A stretch of 64,000 bases of DNA from NCBI RefSeq assembly GCF_027744825.2, contig NC_071335.1, forward strand, positions 14,636,501 through 14,700,500, written 5' to 3'. This stretch comes from Synchiropus splendidus. Its lineage: Eukaryota > Chordata > Actinopteri > Syngnathiformes > Callionymidae. Both the position numbers and the translations under genes were made by a program. Shown piece after piece: positions 12,096 to 24,128 of the stretch. The notes beneath the pieces were generated by a model. It was not told where the DNA came from, did not search any database, and saw only the letters and a list, made by a program, of their open reading frames with translations. Positions within the stretch are counted from its first letter, which is position 1; the number at the start of each line of letters is the position of its first letter.

Positions 12096-12688
12096 CTATA
12101 GAGGGTTTTCACGGCGCATCATCACCGCATCAGCCAACCTGGAAGCCGCCATGTTGGAAATACTCTTGTAGACTGTGAATGGAATGTGATGGACAAACGC
12201 AAAAAAACCAAAACAAAAGACTTGTAGAAACGAGTTGGGACTCAATGAACACAAAAATGCGCGACACTTAAAACCGTGTGGGTTGGCATGGATAAAAATG
12301 TGCTGTGTAAGTTCTGTGTATTCCTCTACTGTTCCACAGCAATATAATGCAAATTAATAGACATTTAGGCTATAGTTTTTCTTTTTTTTAATGAGCAAAA
12401 TATTCAGGCGTTATCCACACTTTTGCCACGAAGGTCCTGTGTCAGCTATGCTAACCAAACCTTTCTTACGACAACTTCTGGCATCCTTGATTTATAATAA
12501 AGTCGATAAAATTCCAAATGTTTTTCACGATCAGAACGATTTGTACAGCCCAAAAACACGACAGTAATTCACCGTATTTTACAGGAAATGCTGCAGAATC
12601 GCTTTCAGTACCGTTTTGTGTTGAGCAGTGAGTATCTCCAACATGGCGGCTTTCGGGTTTGATGATGTGCCGTGAAAACCCTCTATAG
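12096..12688. mobile_element. 593-bp nonautonomous DNA element with long inverted-repeat arms, each with a YY1-like motif
   Basis: The left terminus CTATAGAGGGTTTTCACGG and the right terminus CCGTGAAAACCCTCTATAG are exact inverted repeats, and similarity continues inward for about 60-70 bp (CATCATCA, then GCCGCCATGTTGGA.ATACTC in both arms, with small indels). The termini end in TATAG/CTATA, so a TA target site is possible, but the flanks do not settle the superfamily. The 450-bp middle has no meaningful open frame. GCCGCCATGTTGG lies at 12145-12157 and its complement at 12638-12650. Confidence 0.75.
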
Positions 12689-13434
12689 TATTAGCGATGC
12701 TAACAACAGTTTACAGTCGTGAACGAATGGTAACTCTGGGACTAGCTATTTTATAGGTGTTGTTGCCAATCCTGCGACATCCTGGGTCATGTTCATAAAA
12801 CTGCCCAGCGTGAAATGTTTGCTCAAAAAGTCCGTTAGGGACGCTCTTCATGCAGCACAGCGTGGTGTGTCATTGATCCCCAGATCTTTGCATTATACTT
12901 CATGGCAAAACAATAGTTGCACAACTGAGATTACTCAGGAATTGATTTGACCAATGAAGAAATAAATTATGTGAATAATTTTTGTTTTGGCTTTTATTTC
13001 ACTCAATAAAGTTCCCATAAAGGCCTTGTTCAATTGCGTCTTTGTGACTCTGACGTCTGAAGCCGACGATGAAACCCATTAAATTCCCATTGTCGGAAAA
13101 AATATATTGCTTAAGCAAATATGTGCGCAAATGCTTTACAATAAGTGAAGTCTTTTTTTTAAGTCTGGTTGTTATAAAATCCCCAAATTTCACGCCACAT
13201 TGAGCAAGAAATTATAACCGGCCGACTTTATCTCCATGTTCTGCTTTCTAATGATCGTGATATATTTCACTTTATAAACCGATGGTGAAGATCTGTCGCA
13301 AATGAAGCAAAGGACGAACGACCTTCATGCTCGAGTCTTTCACTCATTTGCTTTTGTACAGTAAATTCTATCAGCTTTATGGGAAATGGATGAGACTACA
13401 GTCTCTGGCCTCATTTAAACTTAAAATACTAGTG

Positions 13435-13495
13435 AATAAAGCTCAATAACACCTCAGGGTAACTGAGTTATCCTGAGGTTTCATTGAGCTTTATT
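13435..13495. repeat. Near-perfect 61-bp palindrome (30-bp arms, 1-nt spacer)
   Basis: The left arm 13435-13464 begins AATAAAGCTCAAT and ends GGGTAACT. The reverse complement of the right arm 13466-13495 agrees at 27 of 30 positions, with a single G between the arms. In RNA this would be an essentially loopless stem. It is probably the core of a small palindromic MITE, because weaker complementarity (ACTAGTG / ATACTGTAG) continues outward. With so small a loop it is not a typical microRNA precursor. Confidence 0.8.
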
Positions 13496-15120
13496 ATACT
13501 GTAGTGCTACTGTAGTAGAGGTGTTTGGAAATACATTAAGGATGAGTGTTAGTTCATGGCCACTGTAGTGTAAATGCCAAACTTGTGAAATCACACTGGT
13601 GTCTTAGCAAGTTCAAATGAACAAGCACAACCTTGTTAGCGTATCGACAAGTTGGGTCACGGTTTATTCATTGATTTATTTCGACCCGATTGGGTCGGGG
13701 GCCTTTCGTACAGGAGTTGCATCAAACACTTTATATTCAATTTCTCACAGTGACTCTTCCCTCTGGAGATAAGAGGAATATTCTCATGAGGTTTGAAGGC
13801 AGTAGATTCAGCTGTTTGATAATTCAGTTGTGAATGCGCCAAAGCGCTTCAAGCTGTGATTCTCAGCTGCCGGCTTCGTGACCGAGGTGCCGTTTTGAAT
13901 CAATTATATAATGCAATCAGTTTGAAAATGGGGAATTTTCAAGGTAATGGCTTTTTTTATGGAGTGGAGCGCATGCAATAGGTAGAGATTAACTTCTGTG
14001 ACGCTAATTCATACTGGCTATTTTACAGAAGAGAAGGAGCATTGCCTGTTTTAAAGGGGCACTATGATGGTGTTGCATATAAATATAAGTTTGTGTGAAA
14101 GAATGAAGTACATGTAGTTCAGTGTATTATTTTCTAGCAACTAGCAGCTTACATTTGTGGAACTGGAACTAAGTCATGAGCACAGCACACTGTCATTGTG
14201 GTCCATTCATTGCGAATGAAGACTTTAAAATGTGAGACATTTGAAGTTGTTTTTTAATGCGAAACTACTCTATGAGTATGTGAGATGTGATGAATGAAGA
14301 AGGAGGTCTACAGGTGCAGCAGACAAAGCCCTTTTACTGTTTGACATGTGGGGTGGGCATAATTCCCTGAGCTGCTGTGCTGCAGCTGATGGTGCTGCAT
14401 CCACGACAGGAAAAAAACACGTGGGTTTGTGCGGAAAATACACAAGAAAGCTTACAATGCAGCTAGAAACTTTATTTTTTTTTATGATTCATACTTTGAA
14501 GCACTTCATGGTGCAGCAGTGCCTTGACTTGTGATTTTAACTCCTGGCAGAATCGTGACTTGAATCTCTCCTATGTCAAATCAACATTCCCCATTGAATT
14601 TGATCATTATGTCCCCAATAATCTCCAGAAAAATATATTGTGTATATAAAAAACGACCAGGAAAGTACACAACAAATTGACTTGACAAAGTCATTTTGTG
14701 CCTCAAGTTTCTGTCCTATTTCCTCACTTGCAGAAATAAGGTCCACCGCCTGCTCTGTCTCACCTATTTCCTGCACCACCTCTCTGTATATCTGTTGCTC
14801 TCTTAGCTCCCCTATCTATTCCTCATCTTTTTTTCTCAATTCACATCATCTGCTCCTTCTTCTGAACTGAACTTCTCAGCTCACTTTCTTTGGGCAATGG
14901 TTGGAAAAACCAAGGTTTGCAAAATACAAGCACAGTGTGACATGCAGCACTGACATCATTTGAAAGTCAAGTTACCAGCGTACAGTAAAGAGAGCATCCG
15001 CGTGGAGAACGACAGTAAACTAGGCGCAAAGAACTCCTTTTTTGTCCTTTTTCTGCCATTTTCTGCCAATATTTACCAACAGACCGAGATGCTACCAACT
15101 CATGCAGCTTGGGTCTAGAA

Positions 15121-15209
15121 CAGAGTGTCAAATCGGCCCTCAAAGGGCGGTTTTTGTTCCAATACCAGCATCCACTGCAGCCCTATTGTGGATCAGTATG
15201 ACACTCCTT
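15121..15209. mobile_element. 89-bp hAT-like mini-insertion with perfect 8-bp duplication
   Basis: GTCTAGAA occurs on both sides (15113-15120 and 15210-15217). The insert starts CAGAGTGTCAAAT and ends ATGACACTCCTT, giving AGTGTCA/TGACACT inverted termini. The GTGTCAAA..TGACAC theme belongs to a common vertebrate hAT-derived family. It is a heavily internally deleted copy. Confidence 0.6.
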
Positions 15210-15609
15210 GTCTAGAACCACCACCTTAGATTATACAGTTCATTCAGTTTAAGCGATTACTGCTGACAAAAATAATCCACATAACCCAGATTAGTCAGGA
15301 ATAAACTTTCTTTCACAGGGCACCAATTCAAGCAAGCAGTACACAATATGTTGTCATCACCAAAACATCCATGAGCCTACATGAGATTGCTCTGATGGAG
15401 GGAAGATTTTAGCTGAAAAGACTTCAGAATAGAAGCACAAAAATATTCAAGCAACAAAGATGATGTTCATCACTGGAGCACATCGACCCTGATGTTCCAG
15501 CTAAAGCGTAAACCATAGAGTCAACTTAAATTTGACTTCAATTATTTTATTGAATCCTCTCTTCATTTTAGTGCAAAGACATGGACAAGACAACACAGTA
15601 CTGAAGGAC

Positions 15610-15626
15610 ATTATTATTATTATTAT
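15610..15626. repeat. (ATT)n microsatellite
   Basis: Uninterrupted ATT triplets within AT-rich intron; short and of no recognised function. Confidence 0.8.
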
Positions 15627-16757
15627 AGACTCATGGAGTAAAAGAGTTCCAGTCTCTACTTGTTATAAGAACTAACATTCTGCAACAAGAAGGAACTGTG
15701 AGGGCGTTGATGAATCACACGTGAAACCAATTTTTCATTGAGATGGTGTCAACAGATTTCCATTACCATTATTTGTTGTTATATTCTAACCATATGGTTC
15801 AATTTATTTGGACAGTGCTGTGTCAGTTTATTTTCCCCAGCTGTTGGAAATAAGTAGAGCGTAATTTAAATGGGCTTACTTTAGGAATTTGCTTTAATAT
15901 GTAATTGTATCGGTTTCGCATCGGTTTATTTCAGTAAGTATCTCACTCAAAAGTCTTTCTAGTTTGTTTGTGTCGTATTGTGTTTATTGTTCCCACAATA
16001 TCTCCATGGCCGACGCAGCTGTCATCTCAATGATAAATGAAGCTTTGTGAAGCGATTTCTCAGGACTGTGAAGATGCTGGGTTTCATAATTCTATGGACC
16101 TTAATCAAAAATATGAATTCAAAGCTCAGATTTCGTAACGCTGCGTGCAATGCACCAGGCGCTGGAAACAATTAAAATGTTAATGAAGCAAATAAAAATG
16201 TAAAATTAATGGCATCCCAGCGCAGATAGAAATATGACGATTGCTCTGCAGGGTCTGAGAGAAACTGTCTTCACGGATCATCGAGAGATTTGAAGAGTCG
16301 GATGTGACATGTTCATTTGCATCCACATATGTTCTGATCAATATGTGGTGATGCAACTCAAGGTCAGGATGTGAATGCAGTTCAAGGTCTGAAAGTGCAT
16401 GTTTAAGGAAGCTGTCTATGGACTGGCTGAGAAGGAACCACATTTCAGTCACCTCAAACGGCCATTCTAGTTTACACTTCTCTCACCATCCATCTTCATC
16501 GATGGCTGAACTGAGTGAGACACTGGTCGGGTACGCACTTACTCCCTCACCCTTCACACTTCTGTCAGCTGGATCAGAGCATGATGGCAACTGTGCAGTA
16601 AGATAATGTGACACAACACACATGATGAGAATAAAGAAGATTCTTACTTTGGTAGGTTGAACTTCAAGCAGGTTTTATTCAACTGACATTGAGAATCCAT
16701 GCAGTCACTCTGCAGGTTCTTAATAAACTCCAACGCGCTTTCACAGAATCAGCAGTT

Positions 16758-16778
16758 AAAAAAAAAAAAAAAAAAAAA
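16758..16778. repeat. A21 homopolymer
   Basis: Twenty-one A residues in a row. It could be the tail of an old retroposed sequence, but no SINE body or target duplication was recognised upstream. Confidence 0.8.
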
Positions 16779-17236
16779 CTCCTCAATATCCTTGAGGGGA
16801 TAGTAAAATTCCTGTGAGGAAGAATAATGTTTTTGATCATTGGCCACTGGAGTCATCAGATTCAACAATCTCGTTCCACCCCGGTAAAGCTCTTATTAGT
16901 ATTCATCGCTGCAGCCGAACCCAGGGACAAGATGTTCCTGCGACTGGAGCAGTTGCAGGATAACAGTCATTGTGTTTAGAAAGTTTATGCTGTCGCTGTT
17001 TTCAAACGGCATCACAAGTGCACTTGCTCCAACTCACAGGAATACGTCTATTGCCAAACCAAGTTCTTCCATTCTTGATGTTGCTAAACAGGAGGCGCTG
17101 TTTTCATCCCTTTTTTTGACCTTTCGCAACCAAGGATGGCAAACACCTGATTTGCACTGTTTTGTCTGTCTTGTTAAAAAGGTAAATCTTTGTGCGAGTG
17201 GGGAACAGTGGAGTGTAACAGAATAGTCGATCAAGA

Positions 17237-19480
17237 AGCGATCCACCTGAGAAACAAGAAAACTAAGGAGGAAGTTGTGACACTAACTGAATGGATGACA
17301 AGAAAAACACTAGCTTTTAATCACGAGAAGTAAGTCTCACTCTCCACAAGGCAAAGTAGAATCCACTATTCCACTAGATAAACTAAAACTTGCAAAAAGC
17401 AGTCGAAGCGTGAGAAACTGATGGGGGCCACGTAATGGTCATCGATCTGTCCCGATGTGGCTCCTTCCTCATGGTAAATGCCCGATTACCTCAACTCTAA
17501 TAGGATTATCCAACAAGAGAATGCTTTTGTCTGCGGTGTGTGGACAGGTAGGAAATGTAGTATCTGGCCCGACAAGACGGCGGAGGTCAGTTAGCGTGAT
17601 TTGTTTTGCTTACATAACATAAACTCAAAAGGAAGGAGCAGAGAACTTTTGATTCAAAAAGGCAGGGTGCAAAGTTGGCCCAGCTGCGGAGTCGGGAGGA
17701 CCAGTTATTGAAGGCAGGACTCAGGCAGTTGACGTTACTAACTTGATATTGAGAGACGTGTATCCGGATTGTTCGGGTTGTTATAAAAAAAAAACAAAAA
17801 AAAAACACTGTAAATTGCCTTGTTGTTTAGTTTGATAATTCAAACTGGCTCACAGTAAAATGCATGCAATCTTATTTTAAAAAATGTATCCACAAGATAT
17901 GGTGGACATGAACCACTCACTGTGTGTCACCTTTACTCCAGGAAGCCCTGTTTGCCGATCCGAATTCACACCTCTGGCCGATAATCGTAAATGTAAACAA
18001 TATTTGCTTGGACCAAGATGTGGAACAGAACGTAGCGATCCAACAGAGAAACAAGGAAGCAAAGCCGGACCTTTGACATTCATTGAATTGGTGACAATAA
18101 CAATGCCAGTTTTTAATCATGGGAAATCCCCCTAAAAACTGCAGCCATCCTCCCCCAGACTGTTCCTTCATGTGTCCAGGCTTAAGTTCCGGCCACAGCA
18201 AATGTGTTTCTGTTATCATGTCATTAGTTGCTATTTTTCTTCAAGAATATTTCGTTTTAAAACACCTAAAACTTCCATGCTGTGTGCTGTGCTTTCCTCT
18301 CCCACTATTATTTTATTTTATTTTATTTACCCCTCATTCTATCACAGGAATTTTCTGGAGGTGGACCACGGAATGTGTGAGGTGTTTTATGATGGATTTA
18401 TGGCATTCACCACACATATATAGTAACCATCAACACTACATTGTTTTATACTTGTGAGGTGTCTTTCACAGATAAAAAAAAATGTTTAAGGCTTTGAAAA
18501 TCCTTGTGTGCCTCCTTTAAGGCTTTAGTAAGATTCATTACTAAAGAGTGTGTGACGGTTTGGACACAAATGTGGATGCGATCCAGTCACAAGAGGGGTA
18601 GTCGATAAAAATGTGTTGATCGTCAACAAGGCAAGTTTGAAACCCAAATATAGTCCACTAGATAAAGGAAAACTAGAACAGTCCACAGAGACAAAAACAA
18701 AGAAGGTTCTGAAGCACAAGACAGGAGGAGGGCAAGGCTGGAAACAGGACTTACACTACTCAAAGTCCTGGCAACATCAGAAGAAATGTACGGGATTCAG
18801 AGCGAGGTGGCAAGCAAATGTTGGCTGGTTCGTAGTATATATTTTTCTGGAGGCTCATTCTGAGTCACAGTGCTCCATAAGTAGGCAGAAAAGCCGTCAC
18901 TCACGTCAGTCAAATTGCCGCCAGCCTTGCACACCAGCCAAGATAGTCAAAATGTGAACAAAAACAGGCGCAAAATATCTGTTTTTCTTCTTACTAAACT
19001 ATTGTTATTGTACTCTGTGTGTCTTGTTGGAAAGCGAAAAACATTTCAGCCATAAAAATAACTGTTCCACACTGCTCTTCAACATGTGGAGCACAGCTCT
19101 ACGTGGCTCCACTCATGCCAAATGCTTTTGAGATATTGGAGTGGCGGACTGTGGAAGGTGCTGCAGGGATCTGGAGTCTCCACAAGTGTGGGATTATGCT
19201 GCTGTGTTGTTGGACTGAGGAAGAGCAGATGGAGACCAGGGAATGAAATAAGAGAGTTACAAGGCATGGAACAGTTTATAAAATGAAATTTATTTACTCA
19301 GAACAATATATGGAAAAATCTCCATTGAGACAACAGGGAACAAATAAAAAAGTAGCTGGGGACGATCAAACCACAGCAGCACTAAAAGTAGCAGGTTCAA
19401 ATCAGGAGAACGAAAACACAAGCGAGAGCTTGAAGGAATCACGTTCAGGTTTGTTCTCAGACGCCAAATTAAATGTGATG
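17237..19480. repeat. Repeat-rich zone with scrambled related fragments (possible LTR or retroposon debris)
   Basis: AGCGATCCA..GAGAAACAAG with a TTTTAATCA tail occurs at 17237-17330 and again at 18034-18126. CCACTAGATAAA with a preceding ACAAGGCAA occurs near 17348-17382 and 18628-18666. The two pairs have different spacings (about 0.8 and 1.3 kb), so this is not one clean duplication but fragments of a family in mixed order. The AAC/ACAAG-rich style resembles fish LTR-type debris. No gag/pol frame, primer-binding site or paired LTR was identified. Confidence 0.3.
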
Positions 19481-20536
19481 TCATTGAAAAGTAGTCCAGC
19501 TGTGCGCCACCATCTACACCGCACAGAGAGAAAGAGATGAGACAACTAGTCGTCTCTCTGAGAAAACAGAACAGCCAGGAAATGTTGCGTGACAACGCCG
19601 TGAGGAAGGCATGACGTGGATGTGCATTGCTGTCTATATATGACCGTAAAATATAAGATCTCAAAGTTTATCCCAAAAAGGTGTGGTTTGACTTGCAGGA
19701 AATGAAGTCTGCTATTTGGCTCCACCACTCTTTTGTTGCAGCTCAGTTGCTTTAATCCTTGTGTGACTCTTGCACATCCTCCAGGGGATTACAGAAATGT
19801 TACCTGATCCCTTGTCTTATCCCACCAGCTGAAAGCACCTCTATGAAAGATCAGAACATATCACAGACTCATTTATGTATTCAAGAGTTTCCCTTCCCAA
19901 AATCTGATCTGCACGTCCCAGCAACGTTTGCCTTTTTCCTATTGCACTTATTTTCTATCAAACATAAAGGTTTTTAGCGCTTCTCACGTTGGTAGGATTT
20001 TGACACCCTGTCGCATTTTGCTATCAGTCTTACTTAAATTGTTTCCTTTTCCTGTCTCTCTACTTGTTTCTTCCCTGTCACAATGGGATCGTTGTTGTGA
20101 TTGAGAATCGTTCGACTTTCTACGGCCGACCATAAAGATGACGTATGAAGTTGTAGTTCTGATGCTACAATTCTATTCCACAGAGGAACTAATGTTCCGG
20201 CTGCGGGGAGCTGTCGGTGTGGCATCCTTTGTCGAATGAGGAAAACGTCAATAGGATTGTCAGCGTGAATGAAGCGTTTTCCTCTCACTGTGATCAGTGA
20301 AACTGGCGAGACACGTTTCATGTGAGAAAATTGCAAGACTATATTTGGATGTCTGGGTCTCACGCTGCAGTGCTACAGTTCGTCTGTGATACAGTGGGAC
20401 TTTCGATTGTCTGAATGTCGTGTAAAAAGAATCAACCTCGTTGTCAGCAGGTGCTTAAGCCAGTAAAAAAAGGGGCACCAGTCACGAAAATTATTCATAT
20501 AGTTGTTGTTGGATCAGTTCGCAGTTACTTGTAAGT

Positions 20537-20749
20537 GAGGTTTCACGACACTGTATTTACAGGTAGATCAGGTTTCATGAAACAGTGTCCTGATTTTCAG
20601 AGGCCACCAGATGGCGCTGCCCGCTGTTAAATGCTTGGACTTCAACAACTTAGTCACATCATTTCTAAACCAAATAGACTCTGAAAATAAGGTTATTGTT
20701 TCATTAACCATGCAATACTGTTTCATGATACTTCATCAACCCGTCACTA
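20537..20749. mobile_element. Palindromic MITE copy 2 (one arm decayed)
   Basis: Same family as 7896-8132: TTTCATGAAACAGTGTCCTGATTTTCAG arm pattern, then CCACCAGATGGCGC at 20604-20617, and an ending CCCGTCACTA. The second CTCF-like core has been lost to a deletion (only AAATAGACTCTGAAAATAAGG remains). No coding capacity. Confidence 0.7.
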
Positions 20750-21439
20750 TGAGGTTGTTTGGGTTTACTTTTGGTAGCTAAAAACAGACAAGCCAGAAAT
20801 GTTAACATCACTGGAATGAATTCAAATGTATGACAAAATGTATGTAGTTTCCACGTTTGAGCCTTTGGCTGCAACAGGAGTGGGAGGGGCCATGCTTCTC
20901 ACAAGAGGTGAGAAATGTCAAATGTCAGATACTAAAACAGATTTGAGCACAAGTAATAAGAAAGAGTAACTTTTTGTATCTTTTGAATTTCAAATATGCA
21001 CCAGCAAAAAGGGCACTTTTCTATTCAGTGAAAAGGTCCGGCGCTTGAGGACCACCAGGGGTCCCTCCGTGGCCGTCAGTCCACTCCACCACCTCAGTTC
21101 TGTTTTCATGATGGCCAGAAACACGTTCATGTGCATGTGCCCTGCCGCCTTCCCTACATTTCACTAGAGCACTACGGTGCCACATGTGGGCTTGGCAGTC
21201 GTACTGCATCATTTTCTTTCATTTCGCTCAGATGACCATTTTTCTATGTTCAGAAACAAGCACTCTTTTTCTAAATGAGCTGAGTAAAAGATCGGCTAGG
21301 TAAAGATCTGTGAACAAGGTATGAATATGAAGTTATACCTTAAAACCAAAAAGGGCTCAATAATTGTTGGAAAACTTTTTTTTTTTTAAATAAAGATAAA
21401 CAAAAACAAGAATTCACATCAAAGAAGAAATGTGTGTTT

Positions 21440-21676
21440 GTGTTTAGGTTGAGCTAACCTTACGACGCCCAGTTTTAGGGAAAAACACTTCCTTGTTGGG
21501 ACCTTAGGGGCCCTTTTGCCGGACCCCACATGGTCAAGCCTCAATTTGAGGATGAGGGCTTCAGTATAACATTATAGTTGGAGTCCTGGTTAAGTTAAGC
21601 CATTTGTTTCGGAGGGTTTTGGATGGCAGTGAGTGGTCCCCACAGAGATGGTAGCCTGTGTGTGTGTGTGTGTGTC
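21440..21676. repeat. Unclassified interspersed repeat ending in (TG)n
   Basis: A segment with CTTGTTGGGACCTTAGGGGCC, then GGTCCCCACAGAGATGG, leads into a (TG)n run at 21657-21675. A 'tccccacaaagatag..tgtgtgtg' arrangement is frequent in fish genomes. I recognise the pattern but cannot name the family. Confidence 0.4.
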
Positions 21677-23518
21677 TGTCATGCTGTCATTTCCATAAGT
21701 GCATGCTGCTGCTAATGAATGCCCTTTCTCTTCAGGCGAGAGATTTGGCTGCTACTCATTACCCTCATCCCTCCTCAGCACCTGTGTGTTTGTAAGTCTG
21801 ATGGAAATGGCATGGCCACTGCAGTGTGTTCGCGGTCTCTCCTCAAGGCTTTTCCTCTGTGCATCCTTTTAACAACAGCTCCAACTGAAGGCTCATATGG
21901 TTTTCCATCACTTCTGCGAGCTTCAACCTCTGCCTTGAAACAGGAGCTTGAAATTTGTTTTGCACAATGTCATTTTATGTTGTTTATTTACTGTTGTTGT
22001 TGACAACTTCACCTTGGTTAGAGCTCTGAGATTACTGATGTGTCCCCCTCACTGGCCCCCCTTATAGATAAAATGTGAACGGGAGGAGTTCAGAAGAGTA
22101 TGTTAAGGACTAAAGTGGAGATAAAGGTTCCCTGGTGTGGACTGTAGTTTGACTCCAAGTTGTGGTAGAAGTTTTGAGGCTCTATTTTTGGGGGGGAAAT
22201 TGCAACCGAGGTGAGAACAACCACCTGTTTTGGACCTTGTCTTGTCTAGAGTTCTTAACAAGCTTCCACCGTTTCAATAAATCCAAAACCACACATATAT
22301 AAACCTAGAATTTTTAACACTTTCCCTTCTTATTTGACCTGCTGACTGCCTCATTCTGAAGGTCAGCTTCTTCCATTGTCCATCCAACACTCCAAATTGT
22401 TGAAACTGATGGAAGAAGAGATGTTTGTATTCCCTCCCTTCGCACAGTCAGTTGTATTTAGTTCCAGATGAACATTAGTTACAGTCAGTGAATAAACATT
22501 TCAGACACTGTATGCAGAGATTTGAGTGAACTGCTCAGAGTGGCTCACATTAAAGCCTCAGACAATGTTGGATCACTTTTGTTCTTTTGCATCACTGCCT
22601 TTACATTACTGTCATAGTTGAGCCTCCTGTTCGCTGTACTTCCTTCATCTTTGTTTCCACCTGAAGACCACTCGCTGTCCTCCAGGAAATGTTATTTTCA
22701 AAGATATAGATTGTTTAAGGTTTGCAACGGCTTTGAAAGTAATTCTGATGAATTGATCTCCGAGCTGTGCTGCTCGCAACAAAGCTGAATATTGGGAAAT
22801 TCATTAACTTTGATTCACATCACAGTAAAATGACAAAGGATGAAGTCACTTTGAGTCTCTTGAAACACATCTCACTGACTGATCTTGTGATGGATACTGT
22901 GTTCCGGAGAAATGATTGAGGACCTGGTACTTCTGAGGAATGCCTCACAAGAAGAACTGACAAAAATTGAACGTAACAAATGTCGTTGACAAGTCGACAT
23001 GTATATATTTGTAACCCCAGTCCAGCGAAAAAGAGAGCAAACTGCCAACCTCTTGAACGTATAGTGTATCATGACGAACAGTGGATTATTACAAAATAAT
23101 ACATACACAAACATTCTGGGACTAAACACACACAGCTCTTTTCATAACAAACACAAATCACAAACCTGAACAAAAAGAAAAGACACAGTCTCGACTCAAC
23201 ACAACCGCAGCTTACCTACACATCAAAATATACAGTCACAGTGAAGCACACACAACCATGTGGCACTTTAACACACCTTTCCCGAACATGACGACAACTC
23301 CATGAAACATTCACAACTGTTTGTCACAAAACCAAAAGTTGATAGCGCTTATACTAGCAATAGAATTCTCATCTTCACACTTAAAATGACTGGTTTTGAT
23401 GTCAAAACATTAATTTTCAGCAGAGCGTAATGTTTCACCTACCCACTGACACCGAGTCCAGCGAAAAGGAGAGCGAACTGCTGAACTTCCGTCACAACGC
23501 AGAGCGTTGCCCTTCAAA

Positions 23519-23566
23519 ATATATATATCTATATATATATAGATAGATAGATAGATAGATAGATAC
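23519..23566. repeat. (TA)n/(GATA)n compound microsatellite
   Basis: An AT dinucleotide run passes into seven GATA-type units. A short antisense frame encoding YLSI repeats comes from this tract and is not a gene. Confidence 0.85.
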
Positions 23567-23975
23567 ACCAGCAGAAAACAGTTATTGTCAAAGTTGTTAC
23601 AAACCCTCAGAACCACCACTGGTTAAAGGCCCCTTTTGCAAGGCACGTATTTTCGTTCCGCAGAACTTTCAGTATTCGTTAAATTTGACATTTGAGTCTG
23701 GAAGGGAGCTGACAAGTGCAGCAGACCTGCTTCCTCCACTAAATGTTCATGCTAATCCTCAGATAAGCCCCACTATGTCAGAATAACTCATCAGGAAGTC
23801 AAGTGAGTGAGATTTGCTCAAACCACTTCTGCGGGCGTCGCCATAAGCCCAGCACAGAATTTTCCGAGCGGCTCGTCGCCGTGTTTGACTCATCCATTTT
23901 TACATGTCTGGAGTCAGATTCATGAAATTAATTCAAGCAGCTTGGGCTCTAATTTACGCACTTCATTGTAAATAG

Positions 23976-24126
23976 TAGTGATGGGCGGATGAGCTTTCAT
24001 GAAACTGTGTCCGCATTTTCTGAGGCCACTAGATGGCACTGGATCATCTTTGAACTATTTCAATGAAACCTCTAAACTTTGAACACCAACTACTGAGCTT
24101 CTTAAATGAGGAAATCATTTTTAAAA
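23976..24126. mobile_element. Palindromic MITE copy 3a (partial), abutting copy 3b
   Basis: Begins TAGTGATGGGCGGATGAG and contains CCACTAGATGGCAC at 24026-24039, then decays through AACACCAACTACTGAG before the next element begins at 24129. The two elements are in tandem with almost no spacer. Confidence 0.65.
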
Positions 24127-24128
24127 AC

